64,000 bases of DNA, taken from NCBI GenBank assembly GCA_023419315.1, contig JAEZYE010000051.1, forward strand, positions 62,001 through 126,000, given 5' to 3'. The notes beneath the pieces were generated by a model. It ran no database searches. It had not been told where the DNA came from and saw only the letters and a list, made by a program, of their open reading frames with translations. Numbering within the stretch: the stretch's first letter is position 1; every line of letters starts with the position of its first letter. The stretch is from Pseudomonadota bacterium (GTDB lineage Bacteria > Pseudomonadota > Gammaproteobacteria > Xanthomonadales > Xanthomonadaceae). The translations under genes and the position numbers were made by a program. Shown one piece after another: positions 55,252 to 63,702 of this stretch.

Positions 55252-56162
55252 GTCAGCCTCCCTTCGAGTTCGCGCTGCTGCACGCGATTGAAGATCAGGA
55301 TCGGGATCATCAGCAGGATCAGCATGACGATGGCGACCGCCGATGCCGCCGGCCAGTCGCGGTTGTTGAAGAACTCGCCCCACAGCACGCGTCCGATCAT
55401 CAGCGTGTCCGGACCGCCCAGCAGTTCCGGAATGACGAACTCGCCGACCGCCGGAATCATCACCAGCATGCAGCCGGCAATGATGCCCGCCTTCGACAGC
55501 GGAAGCGTGATGGTGAAGAACGCCTTCCACGGCTTTGCGCCCAGGTCGTAGGCTGCTTCCAGCAGGCGCTGATCGTGCTTGACCAGGTTGGTGTACAGCG
55601 GCAGCACCATGAATGGCAGGTACGCATAGACGATGCCGATATAGGCGGCCATCGGGGTGTAGAGGATCTGCAGCGGCTCATCGATGATGCCGAGCTTCAT
55701 CAGCAGGTTGTTGAGCAGGCCGTTGTTCTTGAGGATGCCGATCCATGCGTAGATGCGGATCAGGAATGACGTCCACGACGGCAGCACCACCAGCATCATC
55801 GCGATGTTGCGCGTGGCGGTCGGCAGGCGCGCGATGACGTACGCAATCGGATACCCGATCAGCAGCGCGAAGAACGTCGATACGGCGGCGATCTGGATCG
55901 AGCTCAGGTACGCCTGCACGTACTGCGAATCGGTAAACAATGCGGCGTAGTTGCCCAGGTTGAGCTTGAGCGTCAGCGCTTCGTCGACGTATTCGAGAAT
56001 CGGCGTGTACGGCGGGCGCGCAATCGCCAGCTTGGAGAATGAAATCTTCAGGACGATCAGGAACGGGATGGCGAAGAACAGCAGTTGCCACAGATAGGGC
56101 ACGGCGATCACCGCCCAGCGCGGGCGCGGCACCACTTTCTTGATCAGGTCGCGGAGTTTCAT
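55248..56162 (-). CDS. spuG: Polyamine ABC transporter permease SpuG (PotH-like)
   Basis: 304 residues, six helices, with the EAA loop LEAAYDLGAKPWKAFFTITLP (in part) and the PotH-like segment LPSWTSFLIRIYAWIGIL. Its ATG at 56162 overlaps the spuF stop (ATGA). The start is fixed by this overlap; the in-frame ATG at 56198 lies inside spuF and is unlikely. It makes the second half of the polyamine channel. Confidence 0.92.
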   Translation of the reverse strand: MKLRDLIKKVVPRPRWAVIAVPYLWQLLFFAIPFLIVLKISFSKLAIARPPYTPILEYVDEALTLKLNLGNYAALFTDSQYVQAYLSSIQIAAVSTFFALLIGYPIAYVIARLPTATRNIAMMLVVLPSWTSFLIRIYAWIGILKNNGLLNNLLMKLGIIDEPLQILYTPMAAYIGIVYAYLPFMVLPLYTNLVKHDQRLLEAAYDLGAKPWKAFFTITLPLSKAGIIAGCMLVMIPAVGEFVIPELLGGPDTLMIGRVLWGEFFNNRDWPAASAVAIVMLILLMIPILIFNRVQQRELEGRLT

Positions 56163-57292
56163 GAGGTGAGCACCACGCCGTCGTTGTCGCCCCACCACAC
56201 CCAGACTTCATCGTTCCAGGTCAGCCCTTCACTGGCCCAGCGTTCGACGTTGGCGAAGTTCGACATGAACTTGTATCCACTCGGCAAACGCACGTGATAG
56301 ACCGAGTGGCTGCCAAAGTAGGCGATGTCCTCGATCACGCCCTTGGCCTTGTTGTACTGCTGCGCCGGTTCTTCCTTGCCGATGCCGACCTTTTCCGGCC
56401 GCACCGCGAACGACACTTCCTGGCCTTCGAAGCCGGAAATGCCGTGGCCGATGTAGATGGACGCCGGCAGCAGCGGGCTGCGGATGGTGACGTAGTCGGA
56501 TTCGTCCTCGTCCACCACGCCGTCGATCAGGTTGACCGAGCCGATGAACTCGGCGGCGAAGCGGCTGGTCGGCTGCTCGTAGATCTCGTCCGGCGTGCCG
56601 ACCTGGCGGATCCAGCCCTGATCCATCAGCGCGATGCGCGTGGCCATCGTCATCGCTTCTTCCTGATCATGCGTGACCATCACGCAGGTCACCCCGGATT
56701 TTTCGATGATGTTGACCAGTTCCAGCTGCATCTTCGAACGCAGCTTCTTGTCGAGCGCCCCCATCGGTTCGTCGAGCAGCAGCAACTTGGGCCCTTTCGC
56801 CAGCGAGCGCGCCAGCGCCACGCGCTGCTGCTGTCCGCCGGACAGCTGGTGCGGCTTGCGCTTGGCGAGCTTGTCCAGTTGCACGAGCGCCAGCATGTCG
56901 GCCACGCGCGTGCGGATGGCGTCCTTCGACAGGCCATCCTGCTTGAGGCCGAAGGCGATGTTCTGTTCCACCGTCATGTGCGGGAACAGCGCGTAGGACT
57001 GGAACATCATGTTGATCGGCCGGTCATACGGCGGCAGATCGTTGAGCAGTTGCCCGTCGAGGTAGATCTTGCCGGCAGTCGGCTTCTCGAACCCCGCCAG
57101 GCAGCGCAACAAGGTGGACTTGCCGCTGCCGGAACCGCCCAGCAGCGCGAAGATTTCGCCCTTGCGGATGGTCAGGCTGGTGTCATCGACGGCCACGAAG
57201 CCGTCGAACTCCTTGCGCACGTCGACGATGCGGAGGTAGTCGTCCTGGTGGTCCTTGCCGGCGTTGCCGTTCGGGGTGTTCGGTTCGGGCAC
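56159..57292 (-). CDS. spuF: Polyamine ABC transporter ATP-binding protein SpuF (PotG-like)
   Basis: 377 residues. Walker A GGSGSGKST, Q-loop FQSYALFPHM, signature LSGGQQQRVALARS, Walker B LLLLDEPMGALD and the H-loop VTHDQEEAM are all intact; a TOBE-type C-terminal regulatory domain follows. It energises polyamine import through SpuG and SpuH. ATG 57292 gives an acidic N-terminus before the NBD. Separated from spuE by 57 nt that contain a strong hairpin. ATGA overlap with spuG. Confidence 0.94.
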   Translation of the reverse strand: MPEPNTPNGNAGKDHQDDYLRIVDVRKEFDGFVAVDDTSLTIRKGEIFALLGGSGSGKSTLLRCLAGFEKPTAGKIYLDGQLLNDLPPYDRPINMMFQSYALFPHMTVEQNIAFGLKQDGLSKDAIRTRVADMLALVQLDKLAKRKPHQLSGGQQQRVALARSLAKGPKLLLLDEPMGALDKKLRSKMQLELVNIIEKSGVTCVMVTHDQEEAMTMATRIALMDQGWIRQVGTPDEIYEQPTSRFAAEFIGSVNLIDGVVDEDESDYVTIRSPLLPASIYIGHGISGFEGQEVSFAVRPEKVGIGKEEPAQQYNKAKGVIEDIAYFGSHSVYHVRLPSGYKFMSNFANVERWASEGLTWNDEVWVWWGDNDGVVLTS

Positions 57293-57317
57293 GCGATGGC
57301 TCCCTGTCTTGAGTGAA

Positions 57318-57341
57318 GGAAGCCGCCCGCGGGCGGCTTCC
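57318..57341 (-). other. Stable hairpin between spuE and spuF
   Basis: Perfect 10-bp stem GGAAGCCGCC (57318-57327)/GGCGGCTTCC (57332-57341), loop CGCG, no U-tract. Likely protects the spuE 3' end or dampens transcription into spuF. Confidence 0.6.
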
Positions 57342-57349
57342 GGAAGGGG

Positions 57350-58489
57350 TCATTTGCCCGTCTTGAGTTCCGTCCAGATACGGGTGTACTGGCGATCCAC
57401 GTTCGGCGGAATGATCGCAAAGGTGAACAGCTTCGCCGCCACCTCCGGCGGCGGATACACCGTCGGGTCATCGACGATGCTCTTGTCCATCAGCGCCTTC
57501 GCCTTGGGAATGGCATTGGGGTAATGGATGAAGTTGGAATTGTTCGCCATCACCTGCGGGTCCAGCAGGTAATTGATGAAGGCATACGCACTGTCGAGGT
57601 TCTTCGCGTCCTTCGGGATGGCGAGCATGTCGAACCACTGCGGCGCGCCTTCCTTCGGAATCGCATAGGCGATCTTCACGCCGTTGCCGGCTTCCTCGGC
57701 GCGATCGCGCGCCTGGATGATGTCGCCCGACCAGCCGACCACCAGGCAGGTGTCGCCATTGGCGAGCGCGTCGATGTACTGCGAGGAGTGGAAGTTGGTG
57801 ATGTACGGGCGCACCGACTTGAGCAGCGCGGCGGCCTTGTCGATCACCTTCGGATCCGTGCTGTTCGGATCCTCGCCAAGGTAGTTCAAGGCAATCGGGA
57901 TGATCTCCGACGGCGTGTCCAGCAAAGTGACGCCGCAGTCCTTCAGCTTCGACACGTTCTCCGGCTTGAACACGATGTCCAGGCTGTTGGCGATGTCGGT
58001 GTTGCCGAACGCCGCCTTCACCTTGTCGATGTTGTAGCCGATGCCGGTCGTGCCCCACATGTACGGCACGGCGTGCTGGTTGCCCGGGTCCTGCAGTTCG
58101 ATCCGCTTCATCAGCTCCGGATCGAGATTGGCGTAGTTGGGAATCTTCGACTTGTCCAGCGGCAGGAACACGCCGGCCTGGATCTGCCGGCCGAGGAAAT
58201 TGAGGGTCGGCACGACGATGTCGTAGCCGCTGGAGCCGGCCAGCAGTTTGGTCTCGACGATTTCATTGCTGTCGAAGACGTCGTAGGTGACCTTGATGCC
58301 GGTCTTCTTCTCGAAGTTCGGAATCGTGTCGTCGGCGATGTAATCCGACCAGTTGTAGACGTTGACCTGTTTTTCGCCGGCCTGCGATGAGGCGGCATCG
58401 CCGCCACCCGCATCGGCGGCGGGTTTGTCGCCGCAGGCGATCAGGGTGCTACAGAGGAAGACAGGAATGACCAGGGTGCGCAGTTTCAT
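57350..58489 (-). CDS. spuE: Polyamine-binding lipoprotein SpuE (PotF family)
   Basis: 379 residues. The lipoprotein signal LRTLVIPVFLCSTLIAC-GD anchors it at the periplasmic face. Substrate-binding pattern of PotF: NVYNWSDYIADD near the start, YDIVVPTLNFLGRQI, and VVGWSGDIIQARDRA. It delivers a polyamine (probably spermidine by operon order) to the SpuFGH channel. It is a paralogue of the upstream binding protein at 58647-59780; the two share most motifs. ATG 58489. Followed by a hairpin. Confidence 0.9.
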   Translation of the reverse strand: MKLRTLVIPVFLCSTLIACGDKPAADAGGGDAASSQAGEKQVNVYNWSDYIADDTIPNFEKKTGIKVTYDVFDSNEIVETKLLAGSSGYDIVVPTLNFLGRQIQAGVFLPLDKSKIPNYANLDPELMKRIELQDPGNQHAVPYMWGTTGIGYNIDKVKAAFGNTDIANSLDIVFKPENVSKLKDCGVTLLDTPSEIIPIALNYLGEDPNSTDPKVIDKAAALLKSVRPYITNFHSSQYIDALANGDTCLVVGWSGDIIQARDRAEEAGNGVKIAYAIPKEGAPQWFDMLAIPKDAKNLDSAYAFINYLLDPQVMANNSNFIHYPNAIPKAKALMDKSIVDDPTVYPPPEVAAKLFTFAIIPPNVDRQYTRIWTELKTGK

Positions 58490-58582
58490 CAACTCTCTCC
58501 AGGTGTGCACGAGGTACGAAGCGATGACGGTATGCGTTGCTCGACGTTGATCGGAAGCCCCAACGCGCCTCCGATCCTCGGT

Positions 58583-58638
58583 CGGGACGCGATGCGTCCC
58601 GGTGTTGTGCTCCCTCTGCCGGATCGCGAGCGGTCCGG
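58583..58638 (-). other. Hairpins between spuD and spuE
   Basis: CGGGACGC (58583-58590)/GCGTCCCG (58594-58601) is a perfect 8-bp stem with a 3-nt centre; a second, CCGGATCG/CGGTCCGG with one wobble pair, lies at 58619-58638. No U-tract. Likely 3' stabilisers of the spuD message. Confidence 0.5.
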
Positions 58639-58646
58639 ACTCCGTA

Positions 58647-59780
58647 TTACTTGCCGGTCTTCAGTTCCGTCCAGATCCGGGTGTACAGGCGATCCACTTC
58701 CGGCGGCAACACCGCGAAGGTAAACAGCTTGGCGTCCACGTCGGCCGGCGGATAGATCGTCGGATCGTTGGCGATTTCCGCTTCGATCAACGCCTTCGAC
58801 GCCGGCACCGCATTCGGGTAGGTCACGTAGTTGGTGTTCGCCGCGGCGACCTTCGGATCCAGCATGTAGTTGATGAAGGCATAGGCATTCTCGACGTGCT
58901 TGGCGTCCTGCGGAATCGCCATCATGTCGAACCACTGCGGCGCGCCTTCCTTCGGAATCGAATAGCCGATGTGGACGCCGTTGTCGGCTTCGTTCGCGCG
59001 ATCACGCGCCTGGATGATGTCACCCGACCAGCCGACGACCAGGCAGATGTCGCCATTGGCGAGATCGTTGATGTACGACGACGAGTGGAAGTTGCGCACG
59101 TACGGGCGGATGCCCTTCAGCAGCGCCGCGGCCTTGTCGATCACCTTGGGATCGAAGCTGTGCGGATCCTCGCCGAGGTAGTTCAGCGCGATGGGAATCA
59201 GCTCGGAGGGCGTGTCCAGCAGCGTCACGCCGCAGTCTTTCAGCTTGGACAGGTTTTCCGGCTTGAATACCAGATCCCAGCTGTTGGTGACGTCGGTGTT
59301 GCCGAACGCGGCCTTCACCTTGTCCACGTTGTAGCCGATGCCGCTGGTGCCCCACAGATAGGGAACCGCGTATTTGTTCTCCGGGTCCTGCACCGCGATG
59401 CGCTTGAGCAGTTCCGGATCGACGTTCTTGAGGTTGGGAATCTTGCTCTTGTCCAGCGGCAGGAACACGCCGGCCTGGATCTGGCGGCCGAGGAAGCTCA
59501 GCGATGGCACCACGACGTCGTAGCCGCTGGAACCGGCGAGCAGCTTGGTCTCCACCATCTCGTCGCTGTCGAACACGTCATAGGTCACCTTGATGCCGGT
59601 GGCCTTCTCGAAGTTCGGCAGGGTGTCTTCGGCGACGTAGTCGTTCCAGTTGTAGACGTTGACGACCTTCTCGTCATTCTTGCCGGCATCGGCCGCGCCT
59701 TCGGACGTGGAAGACGGCTTGCCGCCGCAGGCGGCCACCATGCAGGCCGTGGCGAGCAGCGACAGGGTGCGGAGCGTCAT
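58647..59780 (-). CDS. spuD: Polyamine-binding lipoprotein SpuD (PotF family)
   Basis: 377 residues. Signal LSLLATACMVAAC-GG has a lipobox. Motifs parallel SpuE: NVYNWNDYVAEDT, YDVVVPSLSFLGRQI and VVGWSGDIIQARDRA. By operon order it matches the putrescine-binding SpuD of Pseudomonas aeruginosa; SpuE is the spermidine-specific one there. The assignment of ligand here is by position only. ATG 59780 has AGGAGA upstream. The tandem copy suggests an old duplication. Confidence 0.88.
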   Translation of the reverse strand: MTLRTLSLLATACMVAACGGKPSSTSEGAADAGKNDEKVVNVYNWNDYVAEDTLPNFEKATGIKVTYDVFDSDEMVETKLLAGSSGYDVVVPSLSFLGRQIQAGVFLPLDKSKIPNLKNVDPELLKRIAVQDPENKYAVPYLWGTSGIGYNVDKVKAAFGNTDVTNSWDLVFKPENLSKLKDCGVTLLDTPSELIPIALNYLGEDPHSFDPKVIDKAAALLKGIRPYVRNFHSSSYINDLANGDICLVVGWSGDIIQARDRANEADNGVHIGYSIPKEGAPQWFDMMAIPQDAKHVENAYAFINYMLDPKVAAANTNYVTYPNAVPASKALIEAEIANDPTIYPPADVDAKLFTFAVLPPEVDRLYTRIWTELKTGK

Positions 59781-59869
59781 GGGGTTTCTCCTGAAACCGG
59801 ATGGGGGTGCCGGACATGATACGCCCCGCGGCCGTTCTGAGAAGGCGGTCGCGAATCCGCGCGCATGCG

Positions 59870-61234
59870 TCAGATTCCCAGCGTCGCCGCGGTTTCCTCC
59901 AATGCCTTCCAGGTCTTCTCGAACAGTTCGTCCACCTGTTCGCGGCTGATCACCAGCGGCGGCGAGAGCAGCATCGCGTCCCAGGTCGCGCGCAGGATCA
60001 GGCCATGGCGCAAGGCGGCGTCGCGGCACATCACGCCGACCGAACCACGCTCGGGGAAGAACGCACGCTTGCGCTTGTCGGGGACCAGTTCGAGCGCGCC
60101 GACCATGCCGGCGATGCGCGCCTGCCCGACCAGCCGGTGCTCGCCCAGTTCGGCCCAGCGCTCGGCGAGGTAGGGGGCGATCTCGGCCTTGGCGCGTTCG
60201 ATGATCCGCTCGTCCTGCAGGATGCGGATGTTCTCCAGCGCGACGGCCGCGCAGACCGGATGGCCCGAATAGGTGGCGCCGTGGGCGAGTTCGCCGCCCT
60301 GATCCTTCAACACGCGCGCGACACGATCATTGAACATCGCCGCGCCCAGCGGGATGTAGCCGGAGGTGATGCCCTTGGCGACCGGCATGATGTCGGGCTG
60401 GAAACCGAAGTACTGCGAGCCGAACCATTCGCCGGTGCGCCCGAAGCCGCAGATCACTTCATCGGCCACCAGCAGCACGTCGTACTGCCGGCAGATGCGC
60501 TCGATCTCCGGCCAGTACGTGCGCGGCGGAATGTAGACGCCGATGGCGCCCATGATCGGTTCGCCGATGAACGCCGCGACGCGTTCCGGTCCGAGTTCTA
60601 GGATTTTCTGCTCCAGCCGGCGCGCCGCCAGCAGGCCGTATTCGTCTTCGGACAGATCGCCGCCATCGGAAAACCAGAACGGCGGATCGATGTGGTGGAT
60701 GTCGGGAATCGGCAGGCCGCCCTGCTTGTGCATGCCCTTCATGCCGCCCAGGCTGGCGCCAGCCATTGTGGTGCCGTGGTAGCCGTCGTGGCGGCCGATG
60801 AAGATGTTCTTGCGCGGCTGGTCCTGCACGGCCCAGAAATGCCGGACCAGGCGCAGAATGGTGTCGTTGGCCTCGGAACCGGAATTGACGAAGAACGAAT
60901 GGTTGATGTCGCCCGGCGCAAGTTCGGCCAGCTTGGCGGCGAGCGCGACGGTCGGTTCGGTCGTGCACTGGAAGAAGCTGTTGTAGTACGCCAGCTGCGT
61001 CATCTGCCGCGACGCGACCTCGCCGAGTTCCTTCCGGCCGTAGCCGATGTTCACGCACCACAGGCCGGCGAAGGCGTCGAGCAGGCGGTTGCCTTCCGCA
61101 TCCCAGACGTAGCAGCCCTCGCCGCGCGTCAGGATGCGCGTGCCCTTCTTCGCCAGGGCGGCGTTGTCGTTGAACGGATGCAGATGATGCTCGGCATCGA
61201 GCTTCTGCAGGGTGCGGAGGTCGAGTTGGCTCAT
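59870..61234 (-). CDS. spuC: Polyamine:pyruvate aminotransferase SpuC
   Basis: 454 residues, class III PLP aminotransferase. The PLP Lys is in MPVAKGITSGYIPLG; DEVICGFGRTG binds the cofactor ring; VNSGSEANDTILRLV is the N-terminal signature. SpuC transfers the amino group of putrescine or its gamma-glutamyl derivative to pyruvate, giving the aldehyde. It takes the place of the oxidase PuuB of the enterobacterial pathway, which is absent here. Spaced 19 nt from spuB. Other omega-aminotransferase substrates cannot be excluded. Confidence 0.9.
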   Translation of the reverse strand: MSQLDLRTLQKLDAEHHLHPFNDNAALAKKGTRILTRGEGCYVWDAEGNRLLDAFAGLWCVNIGYGRKELGEVASRQMTQLAYYNSFFQCTTEPTVALAAKLAELAPGDINHSFFVNSGSEANDTILRLVRHFWAVQDQPRKNIFIGRHDGYHGTTMAGASLGGMKGMHKQGGLPIPDIHHIDPPFWFSDGGDLSEDEYGLLAARRLEQKILELGPERVAAFIGEPIMGAIGVYIPPRTYWPEIERICRQYDVLLVADEVICGFGRTGEWFGSQYFGFQPDIMPVAKGITSGYIPLGAAMFNDRVARVLKDQGGELAHGATYSGHPVCAAVALENIRILQDERIIERAKAEIAPYLAERWAELGEHRLVGQARIAGMVGALELVPDKRKRAFFPERGSVGVMCRDAALRHGLILRATWDAMLLSPPLVISREQVDELFEKTWKALEETAATLGI

Positions 61235-61253
61235 GCGGGCTCCAGAAATCCGG

Positions 61254-62642
61254 TCAGACGTTCAACAGCAGGAATTCGCGTTCCCATGAACTGATCACGC
61301 GGAAGAAGGTTTCGTACTCCTTGCGCTTGACCGACACGTAGGCACGCACGAAGCGCGGGCCGAGCAGTTCGCGCAGCGGCTTGCAGCCTTCCAGTCCATC
61401 GAGCGCTTCGCCGAGCGAACGCGGCAGGTCGTAGCCGGCTTCCTTCGCACTGCCCGACGTCGGCGCGGTGTGCTTGAGTTCGCCGCGGATGCCGAGCAGC
61501 CCGCACGCAAGCGTGGCGGCCATCGCCAGGTACGGGTTGGCGTCGGAGCCGGCGAAACGGCTTTCCACGCGCTGGTTTTCCGGCGTGTCCATCGGCACGC
61601 GCAGGCCGCAGGTGCGGTTGTCGAAGCCCCACTCCACATTGCTCGGCGACACCTCGCCGAACATCAGGCGGCGGTACGAATTGACGTTCGGCGCGAAGAA
61701 CGCCATCGCCATCGGCACGTATTTCTGCAGGCCACCGAGATAGTGGCCGAAGATCGGACTGAACTGCCCTTCGCTCTTGCCGGTGAACACGTTGCGGCCC
61801 TTGCGATCCACCACGCTCTGGTGGATGTGCATGGCGCTGCCGGGCTCGTTCTCCATCGGCTTGGCCAGAAAGGTCGCATACACGCCGTGGCGCAGCGCGG
61901 CCTCGCGCATCGTTCGCTTGAACAGGAACACCTGATCGGCCAGCGACAGGGCATCGGAGTGGGTGAAATTGACTTCCAGCTGCGCCGCGCCGGATTCGTG
62001 GATCAGCGTGTCCACGTCCAGCTCCATCGCATCGCAGTAGTCGTACATCAGATCGAGGATCGGGTCGAACTCGTTGACCGCGTCGATCGAGTAGGACTGC
62101 CGCGCGGTTTCCGGTCGGCCCGAACGTCCGGCCGGTGGCAGCAGCGGAAAATCCGGGTCGGTGTTCTTCTGCACCAGGAAGAATTCCAGCTCCGGCGCGA
62201 CGACTGGCCGCAGTCCCGCGGCTTCGTACTCGGCCAGCACGCGGCGCAGCACGTTGCGCGGCGCGAGTTCGTGCGGCTCACCGGCCTTGGTATAGCAATC
62301 GTGGATGATCTGCGCGGTCGGATCCGCCGCCCACGGCACCATGCGCACGGTGTCCGGATCCGGGCGCAGCATCATGTCCGAATCCGAGGGCGAGGTCAGT
62401 TCGTAGTAGTCATCGGGATAGTCGCCGGTGACGGTGGTGGCGAAGATGCCTTCCGGCAGCCGCGTTCCGTAGTCGTGCGAGAACTTGTCGGCGGGAATGA
62501 TCTTGCCGCGCGCATTGCCGGTGATGTCGGGCACGAGGCACTCGACTTCGGTGATGCGGCGTTCTTTCAGCCAGCGGCGCAATGCGTTTTCTTCGGACTG
62601 CTGCGGCGTGGCGGTCTTGCTCGGTTTTCGGCGCTGGGACAT
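61254..62642 (-). CDS. spuB: Gamma-glutamylpolyamine synthetase SpuB (glutamine synthetase family)
   Basis: 462 residues, glutamine-synthetase fold. Motifs: N-terminal CLVPDITGNARGKIIP, active-site ELEFFLV, SGAAQLEVNFTH, GSAMHIHQSV and the C-terminal RFAGSDANPYLAMAA. It is not the housekeeping GlnA: the adenylylation Tyr segment and length differ, and it sits in the spu operon. It ligates glutamate to putrescine or spermidine with ATP. ATG 62642 gives MSQRRKPSKTATPQQS, a basic tail of unknown role. Divergently located spuI is a related enzyme. Confidence 0.91.
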   Translation of the reverse strand: MSQRRKPSKTATPQQSEENALRRWLKERRITEVECLVPDITGNARGKIIPADKFSHDYGTRLPEGIFATTVTGDYPDDYYELTSPSDSDMMLRPDPDTVRMVPWAADPTAQIIHDCYTKAGEPHELAPRNVLRRVLAEYEAAGLRPVVAPELEFFLVQKNTDPDFPLLPPAGRSGRPETARQSYSIDAVNEFDPILDLMYDYCDAMELDVDTLIHESGAAQLEVNFTHSDALSLADQVFLFKRTMREAALRHGVYATFLAKPMENEPGSAMHIHQSVVDRKGRNVFTGKSEGQFSPIFGHYLGGLQKYVPMAMAFFAPNVNSYRRLMFGEVSPSNVEWGFDNRTCGLRVPMDTPENQRVESRFAGSDANPYLAMAATLACGLLGIRGELKHTAPTSGSAKEAGYDLPRSLGEALDGLEGCKPLRELLGPRFVRAYVSVKRKEYETFFRVISSWEREFLLLNV

Positions 62643-62692
62643 GGCAATGTTTTCTTCGAAGGCTGGATTCGCAGCGCGGCGCGCGGCCGTCG

Positions 62693-63490
62693 CTACCCGT
62701 AGTTCCAGACCGGCACAGGCGGCGGGATGGCGGAGGTTTCAATGCGCAGGCGCGCACGTTCGCGGCACGCATCGCCGAAGGCCTTGAAGATCGCAAGGTG
62801 GAACGGGTTCTCGGTGACCCGCCATTCCGGATGCCATTGCACGGCCAGGAGAAATGCGGGACCGTCGTGGCGGAAGGCTTCGATGAGGCCGTCCGGCGCG
62901 GTGGCCTCGATCTGCAGTCCGCGTCCGAGCCGCTGCACGCCCTGTCCATGCAGCGAATTGACCTGCACTTCATCGGCCTGGGCAAGCTGCCGCAGCCACC
63001 CGCCCGGCGCGAGCCTGATCGCATGCGCCGGCCCGTACTGCACCGTGAGCGGGTCGTCGGGACGCTCGCGGTGATCGAGGAAGCCCGGCTGTTCGTGCAC
63101 TTTCTGGTACAGGCTGCCGCCGAACGCCACGTTTACTTCCTGGAAGCCCCGGCAGATCGCGAGCACCGGTACGCCCATCTCGACCGCCAGTGGTATCAGC
63201 GCGAGATTGGTCGCATCGCGACGCGGATCGAGCAGATTGCCTTCGTAACTGGATTCGTCGCTGTAATGGTGCGGTTCGATATTGCTGACCGAACCAGTGA
63301 GCACGATGCCGTCGAGCCGCTGAAGCACGTCGCGCAACGGCAAGACGGGTTCCAGCGTTGGCAGCAGCACCGGAAGCGCGCCCGCGCCATCGACCACCGC
63401 GCGGACGTACTTTTCCCCGACCGCGAGAAAAGGATGCGCGCCGATTTGCTTGTGATCGGTCGGCAGGCCGACCAGCGGCAGGCTGGCCAT
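62693..63490 (-). CDS. spuA: Gamma-glutamyl-GABA hydrolase SpuA (PuuD-like, class I amidotransferase fold)
   Basis: 265 residues from ATG 63490 (MASLPLVGLPTDHKQ); ATG 63520 is the alternative. The catalytic Cys is C113 in PVLAICRGFQEVN, and the His/Glu pair is in AVQWHPEW. It hydrolyses gamma-glutamyl-GABA to glutamate and GABA. First gene of the minus-strand operon spuA-B-C-D-E-F-G-H, in the same order as in Pseudomonas aeruginosa. Divergent from spuI across a 212-nt gap with a palindrome. Confidence 0.9.
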   Translation of the reverse strand: MASLPLVGLPTDHKQIGAHPFLAVGEKYVRAVVDGAGALPVLLPTLEPVLPLRDVLQRLDGIVLTGSVSNIEPHHYSDESSYEGNLLDPRRDATNLALIPLAVEMGVPVLAICRGFQEVNVAFGGSLYQKVHEQPGFLDHRERPDDPLTVQYGPAHAIRLAPGGWLRQLAQADEVQVNSLHGQGVQRLGRGLQIEATAPDGLIEAFRHDGPAFLLAVQWHPEWRVTENPFHLAIFKAFGDACRERARLRIETSAIPPPVPVWNYG

Positions 63491-63637
63491 GCGGGAAGCT
63501 CGAAAAGGGCTTCCGGGCAACTTAACCCGGCCGTTTTATTTTTACAACAGAGGCGACAGCCGGGCGCACCGGCGTGCCGGAAAGCCCATCCAGCGGCCCA
63601 CTCGAGGTTCTGACGGGGTGCGGCGGGAGGCTGCAAT

Positions 63638-63655
63638 CGTCAAGTATTCTTGACG
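63638..63655. promoter_or_regulatory. Palindrome in spuA-spuI divergent promoter region
   Basis: CGTCAAG-TATT-CTTGACG, a perfect 7-bp inverted repeat with 4-nt spacer. Its right arm contains TTGACG (63650-63655), a -35-like hexamer with TAAGCT (63671-63676) 15 nt further toward spuI. The left arm carries the same hexamer on the minus strand. Candidate operator for a polyamine-responsive regulator; the regulator gene is not in the window. Confidence 0.5.
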
Positions 63656-63702
63656 CCGACCCGCCTCTGCTAAGCTCGCCGAAGCCTTTCCGGACTGCTC
63701 AC

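Noticed and set aside
61254..62642. Housekeeping glutamine synthetase GlnA
   Set aside because: Operon context with SpuA, SpuC and polyamine transport, plus motif differences, favour a gamma-glutamylpolyamine synthetase.
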